From assembly GCF_002259405.1 (NCBI RefSeq), contig NZ_NPFW01000008.1, positions 1-64,000 on the forward strand: a stretch of 64,000 nucleotides of DNA, given 5' to 3'. Origin of the DNA: Rhodococcus sp. 14-2483-1-2 (GTDB lineage: Bacteria; Actinomycetota; Actinomycetes; Mycobacteriales; Mycobacteriaceae). How positions within the stretch are numbered: position 1 is the stretch's first letter; every line of letters starts with the position of its first letter. Of this stretch, positions 8,621 to 17,014 are shown piece by piece. The notes under the pieces were generated by a model, which did not search any database, was not told the origin of the DNA, and saw nothing but the letters and a program-made list of their open reading frames with translations. A program made the translations under genes and the position numbers.

Positions 8621-9644
8621 GAACCAGATCAACTCGGTGGTGCAAGCGGAGATCGAACGCAATCTCCTGGGGGGCACCCCCAAGTACACCCGGTCCGACA
8701 TCGTCGCCAAGTCGGGGCTGCCGCTCGAACGGGTCATCGCGCTGTGGATCGGCATGGGCTTTCCCATTCACACCGACACCGAGGCGGTCGTCTACACCGA
8801 TGCGGACCTCGAGGCACTGAAGCTGATCACCGGGCTCACCGAGCAGAAGGTCATCAAACCCGAGATGGAGGTCGCCATCGCGCGCACCCTCGGTCAGTCG
8901 ATGTCGAGGCTCGCGGAATGGCAAGTGGGCGTTGTGAACTCTCACATCCTCGAGCGCGTCACCAACAGCGACGAGGACAAGAACGACATCGTCGCCATCC
9001 GGCGCAACGCCAGGGATATCGCAGCCGAGACGGTCCCCACCCTCGAGGCACTCCAGGCGTACACCTGGCGACGACACTTGGCCGCGGCGGCCGGACGGTC
9101 CATCGCCGCTCCCGACGACGTCACCGACAGCCCCGTCATGGCCGTCGGCTTCGCCGACATGGTGGGCTACACCAGCCTGACGCGTCGACTCGATATCGGC
9201 GAACTCACGACTCTCCTCGAGGAGTTCGAGTCTCTGGCCACCAATATCATTGCCCGCGGCCGCGGTTCGGTGATCAAGAACGTCGGCGACGAGGTGATGT
9301 TCAGCGCGCAGACCCCCGAGGACGCTGCTCACATCGCGCTCGATCTGCAGGATGCCTTCGCCGAGCAGGAAGACATGCCGGACCTGCGGGTCGGGCTGGC
9401 CTGGGGCCCGGTTCTCGCCCGTTACGGCGACCTGTACGGGTCGGTTGTCAACATCGCTGCGCGCCTTACCAGTTCGGCCAATCCCGGAACCACTCTCGTC
9501 GATACCGTCATGACCGAGGAACTGCGACACGACTCGGAGTTCTACCTCAAATCGATTCGCTCACTACGAGTCAAGGGTTTCCACAAGCTCAAGCCCCATC
9601 GACTCAAGCGCAACAAGCGAGGCGGTCACCGGAGCGAGGAGTAG
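8613..9644 (+). CDS. Class III adenylate/guanylate cyclase with N-terminal regulatory domain
   Basis: Soluble nucleotide cyclase of 343 aa. Residues ~15-90 hold a helical region (KYTRSDIVAKSGLPLERVIALW...VYTDADLEALKLI) like the regulatory domain of mycobacterial Rv2212-type cyclases. The catalytic domain spans ~175-330, with metal-binding Asp182 in FADMVGYT and Asp226 in NVGDEV, a Lys near 222, and the transition-state pair in VNIAARL. All catalytic residues appear present, so it should make cAMP. It overlaps plsC by 8 bp and is third in the acyltransferase operon, suggesting a link between cAMP and lipid synthesis. Its end overlaps the convergent glycosyltransferase gene by 19 bp. Confidence 0.87.
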   Translation: MPENQINSVVQAEIERNLLGGTPKYTRSDIVAKSGLPLERVIALWIGMGFPIHTDTEAVVYTDADLEALKLITGLTEQKVIKPEMEVAIARTLGQSMSRLAEWQVGVVNSHILERVTNSDEDKNDIVAIRRNARDIAAETVPTLEALQAYTWRRHLAAAAGRSIAAPDDVTDSPVMAVGFADMVGYTSLTRRLDIGELTTLLEEFESLATNIIARGRGSVIKNVGDEVMFSAQTPEDAAHIALDLQDAFAEQEDMPDLRVGLAWGPVLARYGDLYGSVVNIAARLTSSANPGTTLVDTVMTEELRHDSEFYLKSIRSLRVKGFHKLKPHRLKRNKRGGHRSEE

Positions 9645-10687
9645 AACTCCAGGTGTCGACGCGCGGCCTCGTCCCACGTGAGGCTGTGTGCGAGCGTCAG
9701 GCCCGGTTGCGGATTCCGTGGTTCCCGCACGGCACGTTCGAGCTCGGCTGCCATGGTCGCCGTTGTGGACGCGTAGGTGACGCTGTCTCCGAACACTTCC
9801 CGCAGTACCGGTAGATCTCGCGCGACGACGGGAGTCGATGCGGCGAGAGCCTCCATGGCGGCCAGTCCGAAGCCCTCCTTGGTGGAGAAGAACGGCAGCA
9901 CGGCGGCCTGCGCCACGAGGTGCGGCAACTCGTCGTCGTCGACGGTTCCGAGTATCACCGGCTCGATACCGAGTTCGGCTGCGCGGCGGTCGAACTCCGA
10001 GCGGTAGTCTCGATAGTCGAACAGCGTCTCGCCGCCGGCGAAGACCAGTCGCAGATCGTGCGCCCGCAGCCGGGCGAAGGCGTCGAGCAGATCGAGACTG
10101 CCTTTTCGTGGTTCGATACCTCCCACTGCGAGCACGTATCGGCCGAGCTTCTCGCGCCAGTGCGTACGGCCCGATTGCTCGGCTGCGGTGAATCTCTCGG
10201 CGTCGACGCCGTTGGGGATGACCGTGGGCTCGAATCCCCAACCACGGTGAACGTCGCTCGCCACCGCTGCCGACACGCAGATGCGCGCGTACGGGGCGGT
10301 GATCGCACGCTCGTGACACGCGGCCAGCTCGGGCGTGGTGAACTCGTCCAGGTGGTGGATGGTCCTGATGCAGCGGCCGACGGCATTGGCCGAGATGCAG
10401 TCCTGCGCATGGACGATGTCGTACTCGTCCGGCGTGAAGGCCTGCCGCAGAACATCGATGGACCGCAGTATGCGTTCGCCGACGCTCTCGTTCTCGCGCT
10501 GCTCGAACGGCACCATTCGCACGGTCACGGCTGGGTCGACGTCACGAAAGAACGTACTGTCGCCACCGCGGCCGAGAGACCACACCGACACGTCCTGCCC
10601 GGCGCGCGCCAGTGCCTCGGCCAGCGCCAGCGTGTGCACCACTCCACCGCGCGGCTTGGACGAGTAGGTCGACAGACTGATCTTCAC
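9626..10687 (-). CDS. MSMEG_0565-family glycosyltransferase (Nit1C cluster)
   Basis: GT-B fold glycosyltransferase (GT4-like), 353 aa from the GTG at 10687. Gly-rich N-terminal loop SKPRGGVVHTLALAEAL; C-terminal nucleotide-sugar site with FFSTKEGFGLAAMEALAASTPVV, the E-x7-E signature. It is the last gene of the eight-gene nitrilase operon and overlaps the preceding stop by GTGA. Proteins of this type are named after M. smegmatis MSMEG_0565 and travel with these clusters; the sugar and acceptor are unknown. Confidence 0.82.
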   Translation of the reverse strand: MKISLSTYSSKPRGGVVHTLALAEALARAGQDVSVWSLGRGGDSTFFRDVDPAVTVRMVPFEQRENESVGERILRSIDVLRQAFTPDEYDIVHAQDCISANAVGRCIRTIHHLDEFTTPELAACHERAITAPYARICVSAAVASDVHRGWGFEPTVIPNGVDAERFTAAEQSGRTHWREKLGRYVLAVGGIEPRKGSLDLLDAFARLRAHDLRLVFAGGETLFDYRDYRSEFDRRAAELGIEPVILGTVDDDELPHLVAQAAVLPFFSTKEGFGLAAMEALAASTPVVARDLPVLREVFGDSVTYASTTATMAAELERAVREPRNPQPGLTLAHSLTWDEAARRHLEFYSSLR

Positions 10688-11535
10688 TGACCCGGCTTCT
10701 CCTGCAACAGATTCGGATACGCATCCACCCGACGCTCCGCCAGGTGATGCAGCCCCCGGCGGGCTCGGTCGACCTCTGCGTCTACATCGATCTCGTGCAC
10801 CGCAAGGCCACCTTTGGACCAGGTCCGCGCCAGGACGTCGCCACCGGGCCCGACGATCTTCGCCTGCCCGAGAAAGCGCAGGGAACCCATCACTCCGGTT
10901 TGATTGGACGAGACCAGTACCACCTGGTTCTCGGCGGCCCGGGCTGCGTCGTACAGATCGAACAGACGGGACTGCCGATCGTTCGGCAACGACGATGCCC
11001 GATCTGTCACGCTTGCGGGCCACGCAGACAGCGCCGCAATGATTCTCGCGCCGTCCAGTGCCAACGTCCGCGCCGACTCCGGGAATGTCTTGTCGTAGTC
11101 GATCAGCATCCCCATCCGCCCCACCGGGGTATCGAACGCCTCGAAGTGGTCACCGGCCGCGTAGGCGAGCGACTCCCCGAGCGGCTGGTGCACCTTGCGG
11201 TGACTACCCAGAATGCCGTCTCCCGTCAGACAGGCGGCAGCGTTGTACCGCAACCCTTTCGACAGTTCGGTGTACCCGATGCAGATCGTCATGTTCCCGG
11301 CTGCGGCGATGATCGCCGCCAGTTCCGGGCCGTCGGGATCGAGGGTGGGCGGGAGTTCTGCGGGATCCGGATTGCTCAGGCTGTTGATGTAGCCCCCGAG
11401 GGACGCGTCGGGCAGCACCAGGAGATCGATGCCTTCTCGCGCCGCACTGGAGATGATCGTGGTGATCTTCAGTACGGCCCGGTCGACATCTCTGCCGAAA
11501 TGCGCTGCCAGCGCGCCGATCTTGATGGGGGCCAC
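10684..11535 (-). CDS. Nitrilase-superfamily protein lacking catalytic Cys and Glu (probable pseudoenzyme)
   Basis: 283 aa from the GTG at 11535; frame upstream of it lies in the flavoprotein gene. It is a clear paralogue of the nitrilase encoded at 13130, alignable end to end (LVLPDASLGGY, SHRKVHQPLGE, GRMGMLIDYDKTFPE). The Glu-Lys-Cys triad is altered: Glu becomes Asp43, Lys114 is kept, and the nucleophilic Cys becomes Asp146. Without Cys the protein cannot form the thioimidate or thioester intermediate, so nitrile or amide hydrolysis is not expected. It sits inside the operon with 4-bp coupling to the next gene, so it is probably expressed, perhaps as a structural partner of the active nitrilase. 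Confidence 0.85.
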   Translation of the reverse strand: MAPIKIGALAAHFGRDVDRAVLKITTIISSAAREGIDLLVLPDASLGGYINSLSNPDPAELPPTLDPDGPELAAIIAAAGNMTICIGYTELSKGLRYNAAACLTGDGILGSHRKVHQPLGESLAYAAGDHFEAFDTPVGRMGMLIDYDKTFPESARTLALDGARIIAALSAWPASVTDRASSLPNDRQSRLFDLYDAARAAENQVVLVSSNQTGVMGSLRFLGQAKIVGPGGDVLARTWSKGGLAVHEIDVDAEVDRARRGLHHLAERRVDAYPNLLQEKPGQ

Positions 11536-11542
11536 GGAACTC

Positions 11543-12850
11543 TCAGACCATCTGGCTCTGCGGCTGCGCCGAGCTCTGAGACTGCTCGGTGTTTCGCGAC
11601 TGCACGGCACTGATCTCGAGGCCGATCTGATCGGCGAGGAACTGCGCATCTCGGGCCACCGAGGCGAAGCGTCCCGAGCCCCAGGTGTGCTGCCACGGCA
11701 GGCCCAGGAAGTACAGGCCCGGCACCGAGGTGACGCCGCGGTTGTGCGTCGGGTGACCCTCACCGTCGAAGGCACCGACCTTCAGCCATCGGTAGTCGGT
11801 CCGGAAGCCGACCGACCAGACGACGGCCTTGATGTCCGCGGTAGCGAGGTCGAGTTCGGTGGTCTCGATCTCCGGACGCCACACCGGCACGTAGCGATCC
11901 TCGGTGGGAGCACTGATTCCGTCGCGCTCGATGTAGGCGTCGATGTTGTCCTTGATGCTTTCGGCCACCCGATCCGCTGCATCGAGAGATGCCCCGAGAG
12001 TGGGTGCGAACTGTAGAACGCCGTCCTCGACTCCGAGCAGTCGGCCGTAGAGTTGCATCCCCTCGGTGGCGAATGCGCGCAGGTCGATGTCTCGACCACC
12101 GTCACGTCCGGTGACGTAGTGGTTCGTGTTCTCGCGTTTGCCGACGCCGCCGGGTTGATCTTCGATGGAGACATCGTAAACCCCCATGTCGTGCAACCAG
12201 GCGACACAGTCGCGCCCACGATAGAAGCGTGCGACGCGGGGAGCGGTGCCTGCCACCAGGTGGACGCGTCGGCCGTCGAGGTGCAGGTCCTCGGCGATCT
12301 GGGCTCCGGACTGTCCGGTGCCGACCACCAGCACGTCTCCGTCCGGGAACTGGTGTGACCCGCGGTATTCGGAGGAGTGGATCTGGACGATCTCACGTGG
12401 CAGCTTCTCGGCGAACCTCGGGATGGTGGGGATGTGGTACCCACCGACGGCGACGACGATCTGATCGGCATGCATGGGGCCGGCGGAGGTCTGCAGATCG
12501 AAGCCACCTGCCGCAGACTGGAGTGCCTGATCGACCGAAACATGCTCTCGTACCGGCGCAGCGAAGCTTTCGGCGTAGCGGCGTACGAAGGCATGGACCT
12601 CGTCGCGCTGCATGAACCCGTCGGGATCGTCACCGTCGTAGGAGTATCCGGGAAGTGCGCACTGCCAGTTGGGCGTGACGAGTGTGAAGTTGTCCCAGCG
12701 GGAGTCCTTCCACTCGTGCGCGATCGTGTCGCGCTCCAGCACAACATGGTCGATGCCCCGCTGCGTCAGATGCCAGCTGATGGACAGGCCCGCCTGGCCG
12801 CCGCCGATGACGATCACGGAGTGGTTCTCTGTCACACTGTTCGGATTCAC
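11543..12850 (-). CDS. nitH: MSMEG_0569-family flavin-dependent oxidoreductase (NitH-like)
   Basis: FAD/NAD(P)H-dependent monooxygenase-like enzyme, 435 aa, GTG start overlapping the preceding stop (GTGA). The FAD Rossmann motif GGGQAG is at ~16-21 and the NAD(P)H motif GTGQSG near 177; the layout resembles class B flavin monooxygenases. The C-terminal ~20 residues are a Gln/Ser-rich tail. In Nit1C clusters this flavoprotein is a constant member (nitH). The substrate is unknown; oxygenation of a nitrogenous intermediate is inferred from context. Confidence 0.85.
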   Translation of the reverse strand: MNPNSVTENHSVIVIGGGQAGLSISWHLTQRGIDHVVLERDTIAHEWKDSRWDNFTLVTPNWQCALPGYSYDGDDPDGFMQRDEVHAFVRRYAESFAAPVREHVSVDQALQSAAGGFDLQTSAGPMHADQIVVAVGGYHIPTIPRFAEKLPREIVQIHSSEYRGSHQFPDGDVLVVGTGQSGAQIAEDLHLDGRRVHLVAGTAPRVARFYRGRDCVAWLHDMGVYDVSIEDQPGGVGKRENTNHYVTGRDGGRDIDLRAFATEGMQLYGRLLGVEDGVLQFAPTLGASLDAADRVAESIKDNIDAYIERDGISAPTEDRYVPVWRPEIETTELDLATADIKAVVWSVGFRTDYRWLKVGAFDGEGHPTHNRGVTSVPGLYFLGLPWQHTWGSGRFASVARDAQFLADQIGLEISAVQSRNTEQSQSSAQPQSQMV

Positions 12851-13137
12851 AGCAATTCAGCTCCCGACATGCTCAGTACGCGAACGGCACCGGCCTCGTA
12901 CGAGGTACTGACACCGTGAATCTCCTCCATCTGCTGTGCGGCCGAGGTGCACCGCATGCCGAACTTGGCGAGCACTCGATCGCTGGCGATCGTCAGTGCC
13001 TCCGACGTGCGCTGCACGAACTCCGCCACCGGGTACTCCTCGCCGGGCGTCAGGTAGTCGTGCATCACCAGAGACGGTGAATAGCAGGACTGTTCGCGTC
13101 CGTCGGGCCATCGAACGAGGAACGACATCTCAGGCAT
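12847..13137 (-). CDS. MSMEG_0570-family nitrogen starvation response protein
   Basis: Small protein of 96 aa (MPEMSFLVRWPDGREQSCYSPS...). No catalytic motif recognised, but length, sequence flavour and position between the nitrilase and the flavoprotein match the MSMEG_0570 family (the nitG position of Nit1C clusters, from memory). It overlaps the nitrilase stop by 8 bp and the flavoprotein start by 4 bp. The start Met is fixed by this tight packing; longer upstream frame is antisense-like shadow. Function unknown. Confidence 0.8.
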   Translation of the reverse strand: MPEMSFLVRWPDGREQSCYSPSLVMHDYLTPGEEYPVAEFVQRTSEALTIASDRVLAKFGMRCTSAAQQMEEIHGVSTSYEAGAVRVLSMSGAELL

Positions 13138-14011
13138 GGATCGGCTCCTTCGTGATGGTCCGGTACACGGACGGCCGACGATCGCGAAGGTTGTACATCC
13201 CGCCGCCCCGTGCTGCGCCGATGAGGGCAGCGATGTCGACGGTGGCCGTCGCCAGGCCCGGTTCGACGCCCGTGCCCGCGAGGATCTCTCCTCCCGGCCC
13301 GACGATCTTTGCGCTGCAGACGAATCGAAGAGATCCGAAGGTACCTGCCTGATTGGCTGCGACCCAGATGATCTGGTTCTCGAGAGCGCGGGCTCTGTCG
13401 TAGATGTCGAACCGCTGCTTCCACCGGTCCTCCTCCATGTTCTCGACAGTGGCGGTGCGTGCCGTCGGCCAGGCGGAGATGGAGGCGACGATCTCGGCAC
13501 CGTCGAGCGCCAGTTCCCGTGCTGCCTCGGGGAATCCCTTGTCGTAGCATATTTGCATGCCCATGCGGCCGATCGGAGTGTCGAAGGCGGAGTAGCTGTC
13601 TCCCGCGTCGTAGCAGAGGTTTTCACCGAGCGGCTGGTGCACCTTGCGGTACGAGCCGAGGATTCCGCTGCCGTCGACCGTCACTGCGGCGTTGTAGCGG
13701 GTGTCGCCGTCCTTCTCGCAGAAGCCGAAGGTGACGACGGTATCGCCCGCCATGTCGATGACCCGCCTGATCTCGGGCCCGTCGAGTTCGAGAGCCGGAG
13801 GCAGTGCCTTCAAGCGACGCTGCCGAGACTCCTCGGTCTCGTCGCCTCCGCCGAGGCTGGGCAGGTAACCGCCGAGGCAGGCTTCGGGCAGGACGAGCAG
13901 TTGGCTGCCGCGATTGCGCGCTTCCTCGAGCAACGCGGCGATGGTGGCGTAGCTCTGTTCCATGTCGCGCCCGAATTCGGCTGCGGCAACGGAGATGGTG
14001 ATGGCGTTCAT
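13130..14011 (-). CDS. nitC: Nit6803-family nitrilase (NitC)
   Basis: Carbon-nitrogen hydrolase of 293 aa. The catalytic triad is intact: Glu43 in LPEACLGGY, Lys123 in YRKVHQPLGE and Cys155 in QICYDKGFPE. Relatives of Synechocystis Sll0784 hydrolyse aliphatic/aromatic nitriles, and Nit1C nitrilases have been connected with growth on cyanide as nitrogen source. The ATG at 14011 overlaps the preceding stop (ATGA). It is fourth in the operon. Nitrilases assemble into spirals, relevant because a catalytically dead paralogue is encoded downstream. Confidence 0.92.
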   Translation of the reverse strand: MNAITISVAAAEFGRDMEQSYATIAALLEEARNRGSQLLVLPEACLGGYLPSLGGGDETEESRQRRLKALPPALELDGPEIRRVIDMAGDTVVTFGFCEKDGDTRYNAAVTVDGSGILGSYRKVHQPLGENLCYDAGDSYSAFDTPIGRMGMQICYDKGFPEAARELALDGAEIVASISAWPTARTATVENMEEDRWKQRFDIYDRARALENQIIWVAANQAGTFGSLRFVCSAKIVGPGGEILAGTGVEPGLATATVDIAALIGAARGGGMYNLRDRRPSVYRTITKEPIHA

Positions 14012-15423
14012 GCTTCTCCCAATCCGGTCACGGTGGACGTGACCGCGCGAGTGGTGATTCCGTCGGGCCATCGCAGCGCGACGCCCGGAATGTCGGTGAG
14101 CTCTCCGCAGACTGCGGATAGTGCAGGTCCGGACGGTGCAGTGGGTGCACCGGGACGGTCCGCGGTGATCATCGCGAACCCTGGAAAACACGTGATCCAT
14201 TCGCCCATCGACGCTGCGTCGGGCTTCGGTATCGAGGCGATGTCGAGTACGGCGCCGGTTCCGCTCGCCTCGGCGAGCATTCCGGTGGTGCCGGCCAAGC
14301 CTGCCATCGAGACGTCCTTGGCGGCCTTGGGTGCGGTGCGGGCGACGAACGACGCCATTGCCGTCAGTTCGTCGGAGTTCCGACGAGAGGACGAATCCCA
14401 TTGCTGACCATGGTATCCGCGTCGCCACTCCCCTTCGATGTCTGCAGTCAGCGTCAACCGATCGCCGACGCTTCCGCCGCCCGCCCGTACCGGTTGCGAG
14501 GTCCGGCCGAGCGCGGTGACCGACAACGACGACGGCACCCCGGCCTGGGTGTGGCCACCGAGCACCGGAACCTGCCACGCTGCAGAGGCATTGGCGAGAC
14601 CGCGAATGATGCGAGTCAGTCGGGACTGTGTGGGCGCTCCGACGGAATCGAGCATGCCGACGGCTCCTGCCCCCATCGCCGAGAGGTCGTTCAGATTGAC
14701 CAGCGCGGCACACCAGCCTGCCCACTCCGGATCGCGATCGACCATGGACGGGATGATGGCATCGCACGCTGCGATCATGTCGCTGCCCGGTACCGGAACG
14801 CCGTCGTCGCCGCGAAACCCTTTGGCACCGAGGCCGAGCGGCTGTGCACGAAGGGGTGCGAGTACCCCGGCGAGCATCGCCTTGGTCGACGACACGAGCC
14901 GTTCGATGCGGTCGATCGGCCAATACATCGCCACGTGCGGCGTGTTGGCCACCACGACGTCGCCGCGGCGAATCCACCCGAGGCGGGCGAACAAGTGCTC
15001 GTTGCCCTTCTGCACCGTCGCGTCGAAGCGAAGCACGCCTCGACTCTCGGCATGGGCGCAGGCTGCCCGAACAAGGGCAGGCCCGACACCGGCAGTGCGC
15101 GCCGCGGCAGAGACCACGAGACGGCTTCCGGCCCACCACCCCAAATCCGTTGCCGTGCATGGTGCTAGCCGAACTCCGCCGAGCACAGTGCCGTCCCGGT
15201 CGGTGGCGACCAGAACGACTGCTCGCGGATCGTCGTCCACGTCGTCGTGATCGGTGCCGGCGAACAAGCCCTGTTCGGCAACGAAGGTCGCTCTCCGGAG
15301 CGCACGATAGGCGTCGAGTTGCACTGCGCTTCCGCACGGTTGGACGATGAAACCGGGCTCGACGACAGTGGTTGCGGTACCTGACAATCCGGCAAGGTCG
15401 CCCGGTTCTACGACACCGAACAT
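14008..15423 (-). CDS. GNAT acetyltransferase (MSMEG_0567/Sll0786) fused to AIR synthase-related domain (Sll0787)
   Basis: 471-aa fusion. Residues ~20-170 are a GNAT N-acyltransferase (YRALRRATFVAEQGLF near the start; acetyl-CoA loop region RTAGVGPALVRAACAHAESRG). Residues ~190-471 are an AIR synthase/PurM-like ATP-binding domain (GFRGDDGVPVPGSDMI, VNLNDLSAMGAGAVGMLD, VLGGHTQ). Cyanobacteria carry these as two neighbouring genes and other Nit1C clusters as nitE and nitF. The ATG at 15423 lies 1 nt past the radical SAM stop; its own stop overlaps nitC (ATGA). The product is unknown. Confidence 0.88.
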   Translation of the reverse strand: MFGVVEPGDLAGLSGTATTVVEPGFIVQPCGSAVQLDAYRALRRATFVAEQGLFAGTDHDDVDDDPRAVVLVATDRDGTVLGGVRLAPCTATDLGWWAGSRLVVSAAARTAGVGPALVRAACAHAESRGVLRFDATVQKGNEHLFARLGWIRRGDVVVANTPHVAMYWPIDRIERLVSSTKAMLAGVLAPLRAQPLGLGAKGFRGDDGVPVPGSDMIAACDAIIPSMVDRDPEWAGWCAALVNLNDLSAMGAGAVGMLDSVGAPTQSRLTRIIRGLANASAAWQVPVLGGHTQAGVPSSLSVTALGRTSQPVRAGGGSVGDRLTLTADIEGEWRRGYHGQQWDSSSRRNSDELTAMASFVARTAPKAAKDVSMAGLAGTTGMLAEASGTGAVLDIASIPKPDAASMGEWITCFPGFAMITADRPGAPTAPSGPALSAVCGELTDIPGVALRWPDGITTRAVTSTVTGLGEA

Positions 15424-15424
15424 G

Positions 15425-16480
15425 TCAGCCTCCCGCGTTCTGCAGAACGCTGCACGCACCGCACGCCGCGCAGCCTGCCTTCTGTTCGGATCCGAGCATC
15501 GCCGCGGCCTGAAGCTCCTTGGCGACGCGTCGGGTGACGTTTTCGAGAACGTCCCGGCCGGGGGCCGTCGCGCGGTCGACGTCCACCGCCAACGTTCCGG
15601 CGAGCGGACGGAACGGAACGACGAAGGGGTAGACACCCATCTCGATGAGTTCCGCTGCTCCGGCGACCAATTCGTCCGGATCCTCGCCGAGGCCGACCAG
15701 AATGTACGTCGAGACCTGGTTGCGTCCGAAGATACGAACCGCTTCTTTCCACGCAGCGCGGTACTCGTCCATCGAGACCGACGCCTTGCCCGGCATCCAC
15801 CGGCGTCGAACGTCGTCGTCGAGAGATTCGACGTGGATACCGATGGATTCGGCCCCGGCGTCGTACAGATCCTGAATGGTCTGCAGGTCGCCGGGAGGTT
15901 CGCACTGCACCTGAATCGGCAACTGCGGAACCACCGCCTTGATGGCGCGCACACAACGGGCCAGATGACGGGCACCGCGATCCTTCGCGGCCGAAGTGCC
16001 TGTCGTCATGACCATTTGGGTGACGCCGTCGAGCCGCACCGCACCCTCGGCTACCTCGGCGAGTTGCGCCGGGGTCTTGACGGCGATGGTGTCGCCGGCG
16101 TCGAGCGAGGCCTCGATGGAGCAGAAGCGGCAGCGTTGATCGGCGTCGTACCGGATGCACGTCTGCACCACGGTCGTAGCGAGAACACTGGAGCCGTGGA
16201 GCTTGGCGATCTTCTCGTAGGCGATCCCGTCGGCGGTGGTGAGGTCGTAGAACTTCGGCCGGTCGACGGCCTCGACATCGAGACCGATGTCGTTGCCGTC
16301 GAACAACACTCGACCCTCTTCGAGTACGTACGGGCTGAGCGGATTGCGCGGGATGGCTGCGCCGAGGCCATTGATGCGGACATGTCCATCGTCACTCGGG
16401 CCGGCACCGGCAGTTCTGGACACCGGCGTTGCTCCTCGAATTCCGAGCAACGCCAGATCCACACGCGTAGAGATGGACAT
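15425..16480 (-). CDS. nitD: MSMEG_0568-family radical SAM protein (NitD)
   Basis: 351 aa. A cysteine cluster TCIRYDADQRCRFC places Cys at 108, 117 and 120, a C-x8-C-x2-C spacing rather than the classical C-x3-C-x2-C. A second cluster CAACGAC (337, 340, 343) ends the protein and may hold an auxiliary Fe-S centre. The middle forms a TIM-barrel-like core (VTQMVMTTGTSAAKDRG, IQVQCEPPG, IGIHVESLDD). The family accompanies Nit6803 nitrilases. RBS AGGGGA. The reaction is unknown. Confidence 0.88.
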   Translation of the reverse strand: MSISTRVDLALLGIRGATPVSRTAGAGPSDDGHVRINGLGAAIPRNPLSPYVLEEGRVLFDGNDIGLDVEAVDRPKFYDLTTADGIAYEKIAKLHGSSVLATTVVQTCIRYDADQRCRFCSIEASLDAGDTIAVKTPAQLAEVAEGAVRLDGVTQMVMTTGTSAAKDRGARHLARCVRAIKAVVPQLPIQVQCEPPGDLQTIQDLYDAGAESIGIHVESLDDDVRRRWMPGKASVSMDEYRAAWKEAVRIFGRNQVSTYILVGLGEDPDELVAGAAELIEMGVYPFVVPFRPLAGTLAVDVDRATAPGRDVLENVTRRVAKELQAAAMLGSEQKAGCAACGACSVLQNAGG

Positions 16481-16489
16481 CGGGATCCC

Positions 16490-17014
16490 CTAGACCATGT
16501 AGGTCGAATTGATGATGGCACCCTTGCGCGCGTAATGGATCAGCGCGTCCTGCACGTCGAGGGGGTGGGCCGGGATGACACCCTCGATGAGGTCCTCTTC
16601 GCGGCCACCGTGCAGCGCGAGCCCGAAGCGGCAGCAGAACACGGTGCCACCTTCGGCGATGAACGTCGCGAGCGAATCGTTGATGTTCTGCTCGCCCGGG
16701 AAGCCGGAGTCACCGGTCGTCGGAAAGCCGCGAGTGGCAAGGCAATTGATAGCGCCCGGGCCGTAGAAGTACATAGCCGACTCGAAGCCCTTACGCAGGG
16801 CGCGCGTTGCCTGGAGCACAGCGACGAAGGAGACCGACGACTCGTGCGCGATGCCGTGCACCAGCGTGAAGTAGCTCTCGCCGTTCTCGGCCTTGTAGTC
16901 GGGGAAGATCTTGGTGGAGCCGTAGATGTTGCTGCCCTTGGGGAGTGAAGGGTGCGGGATCTCTTCGAGGGACTTCTTGATGTTCTCGGCGATGGACTGG
17001 TCGAGGTCTGACAC
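16490..17014 (-). CDS. nitB: MSMEG_0572/Sll0783-family nitrogen starvation response protein (NitB-like)
   Basis: First gene of the Nit1C operon, 174 aa from the GTG at 17014, which is preceded by CAGGAG; an upstream in-frame Met would add 15 residues but lacks a Shine-Dalgarno. Contains conserved stretches TLVHGIAHESSVSFVAVLQATRALRKGFES and a double Cys near FCCRFG. Sll0783 in Synechocystis is strongly induced by nitrogen starvation; the molecular role is not known. The 9-nt gap to the radical SAM gene supports co-transcription. Confidence 0.85.
   Translation of the reverse strand: MSDLDQSIAENIKKSLEEIPHPSLPKGSNIYGSTKIFPDYKAENGESYFTLVHGIAHESSVSFVAVLQATRALRKGFESAMYFYGPGAINCLATRGFPTTGDSGFPGEQNINDSLATFIAEGGTVFCCRFGLALHGGREEDLIEGVIPAHPLDVQDALIHYARKGAIINSTYMV

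Noticed and set aside
13136-14407. 423-codon open frame antisense to the nitrilase and fusion genes
   Set aside because: The nitrilase and AIRS reading is decisive on the minus strand; no domain found in this frame.
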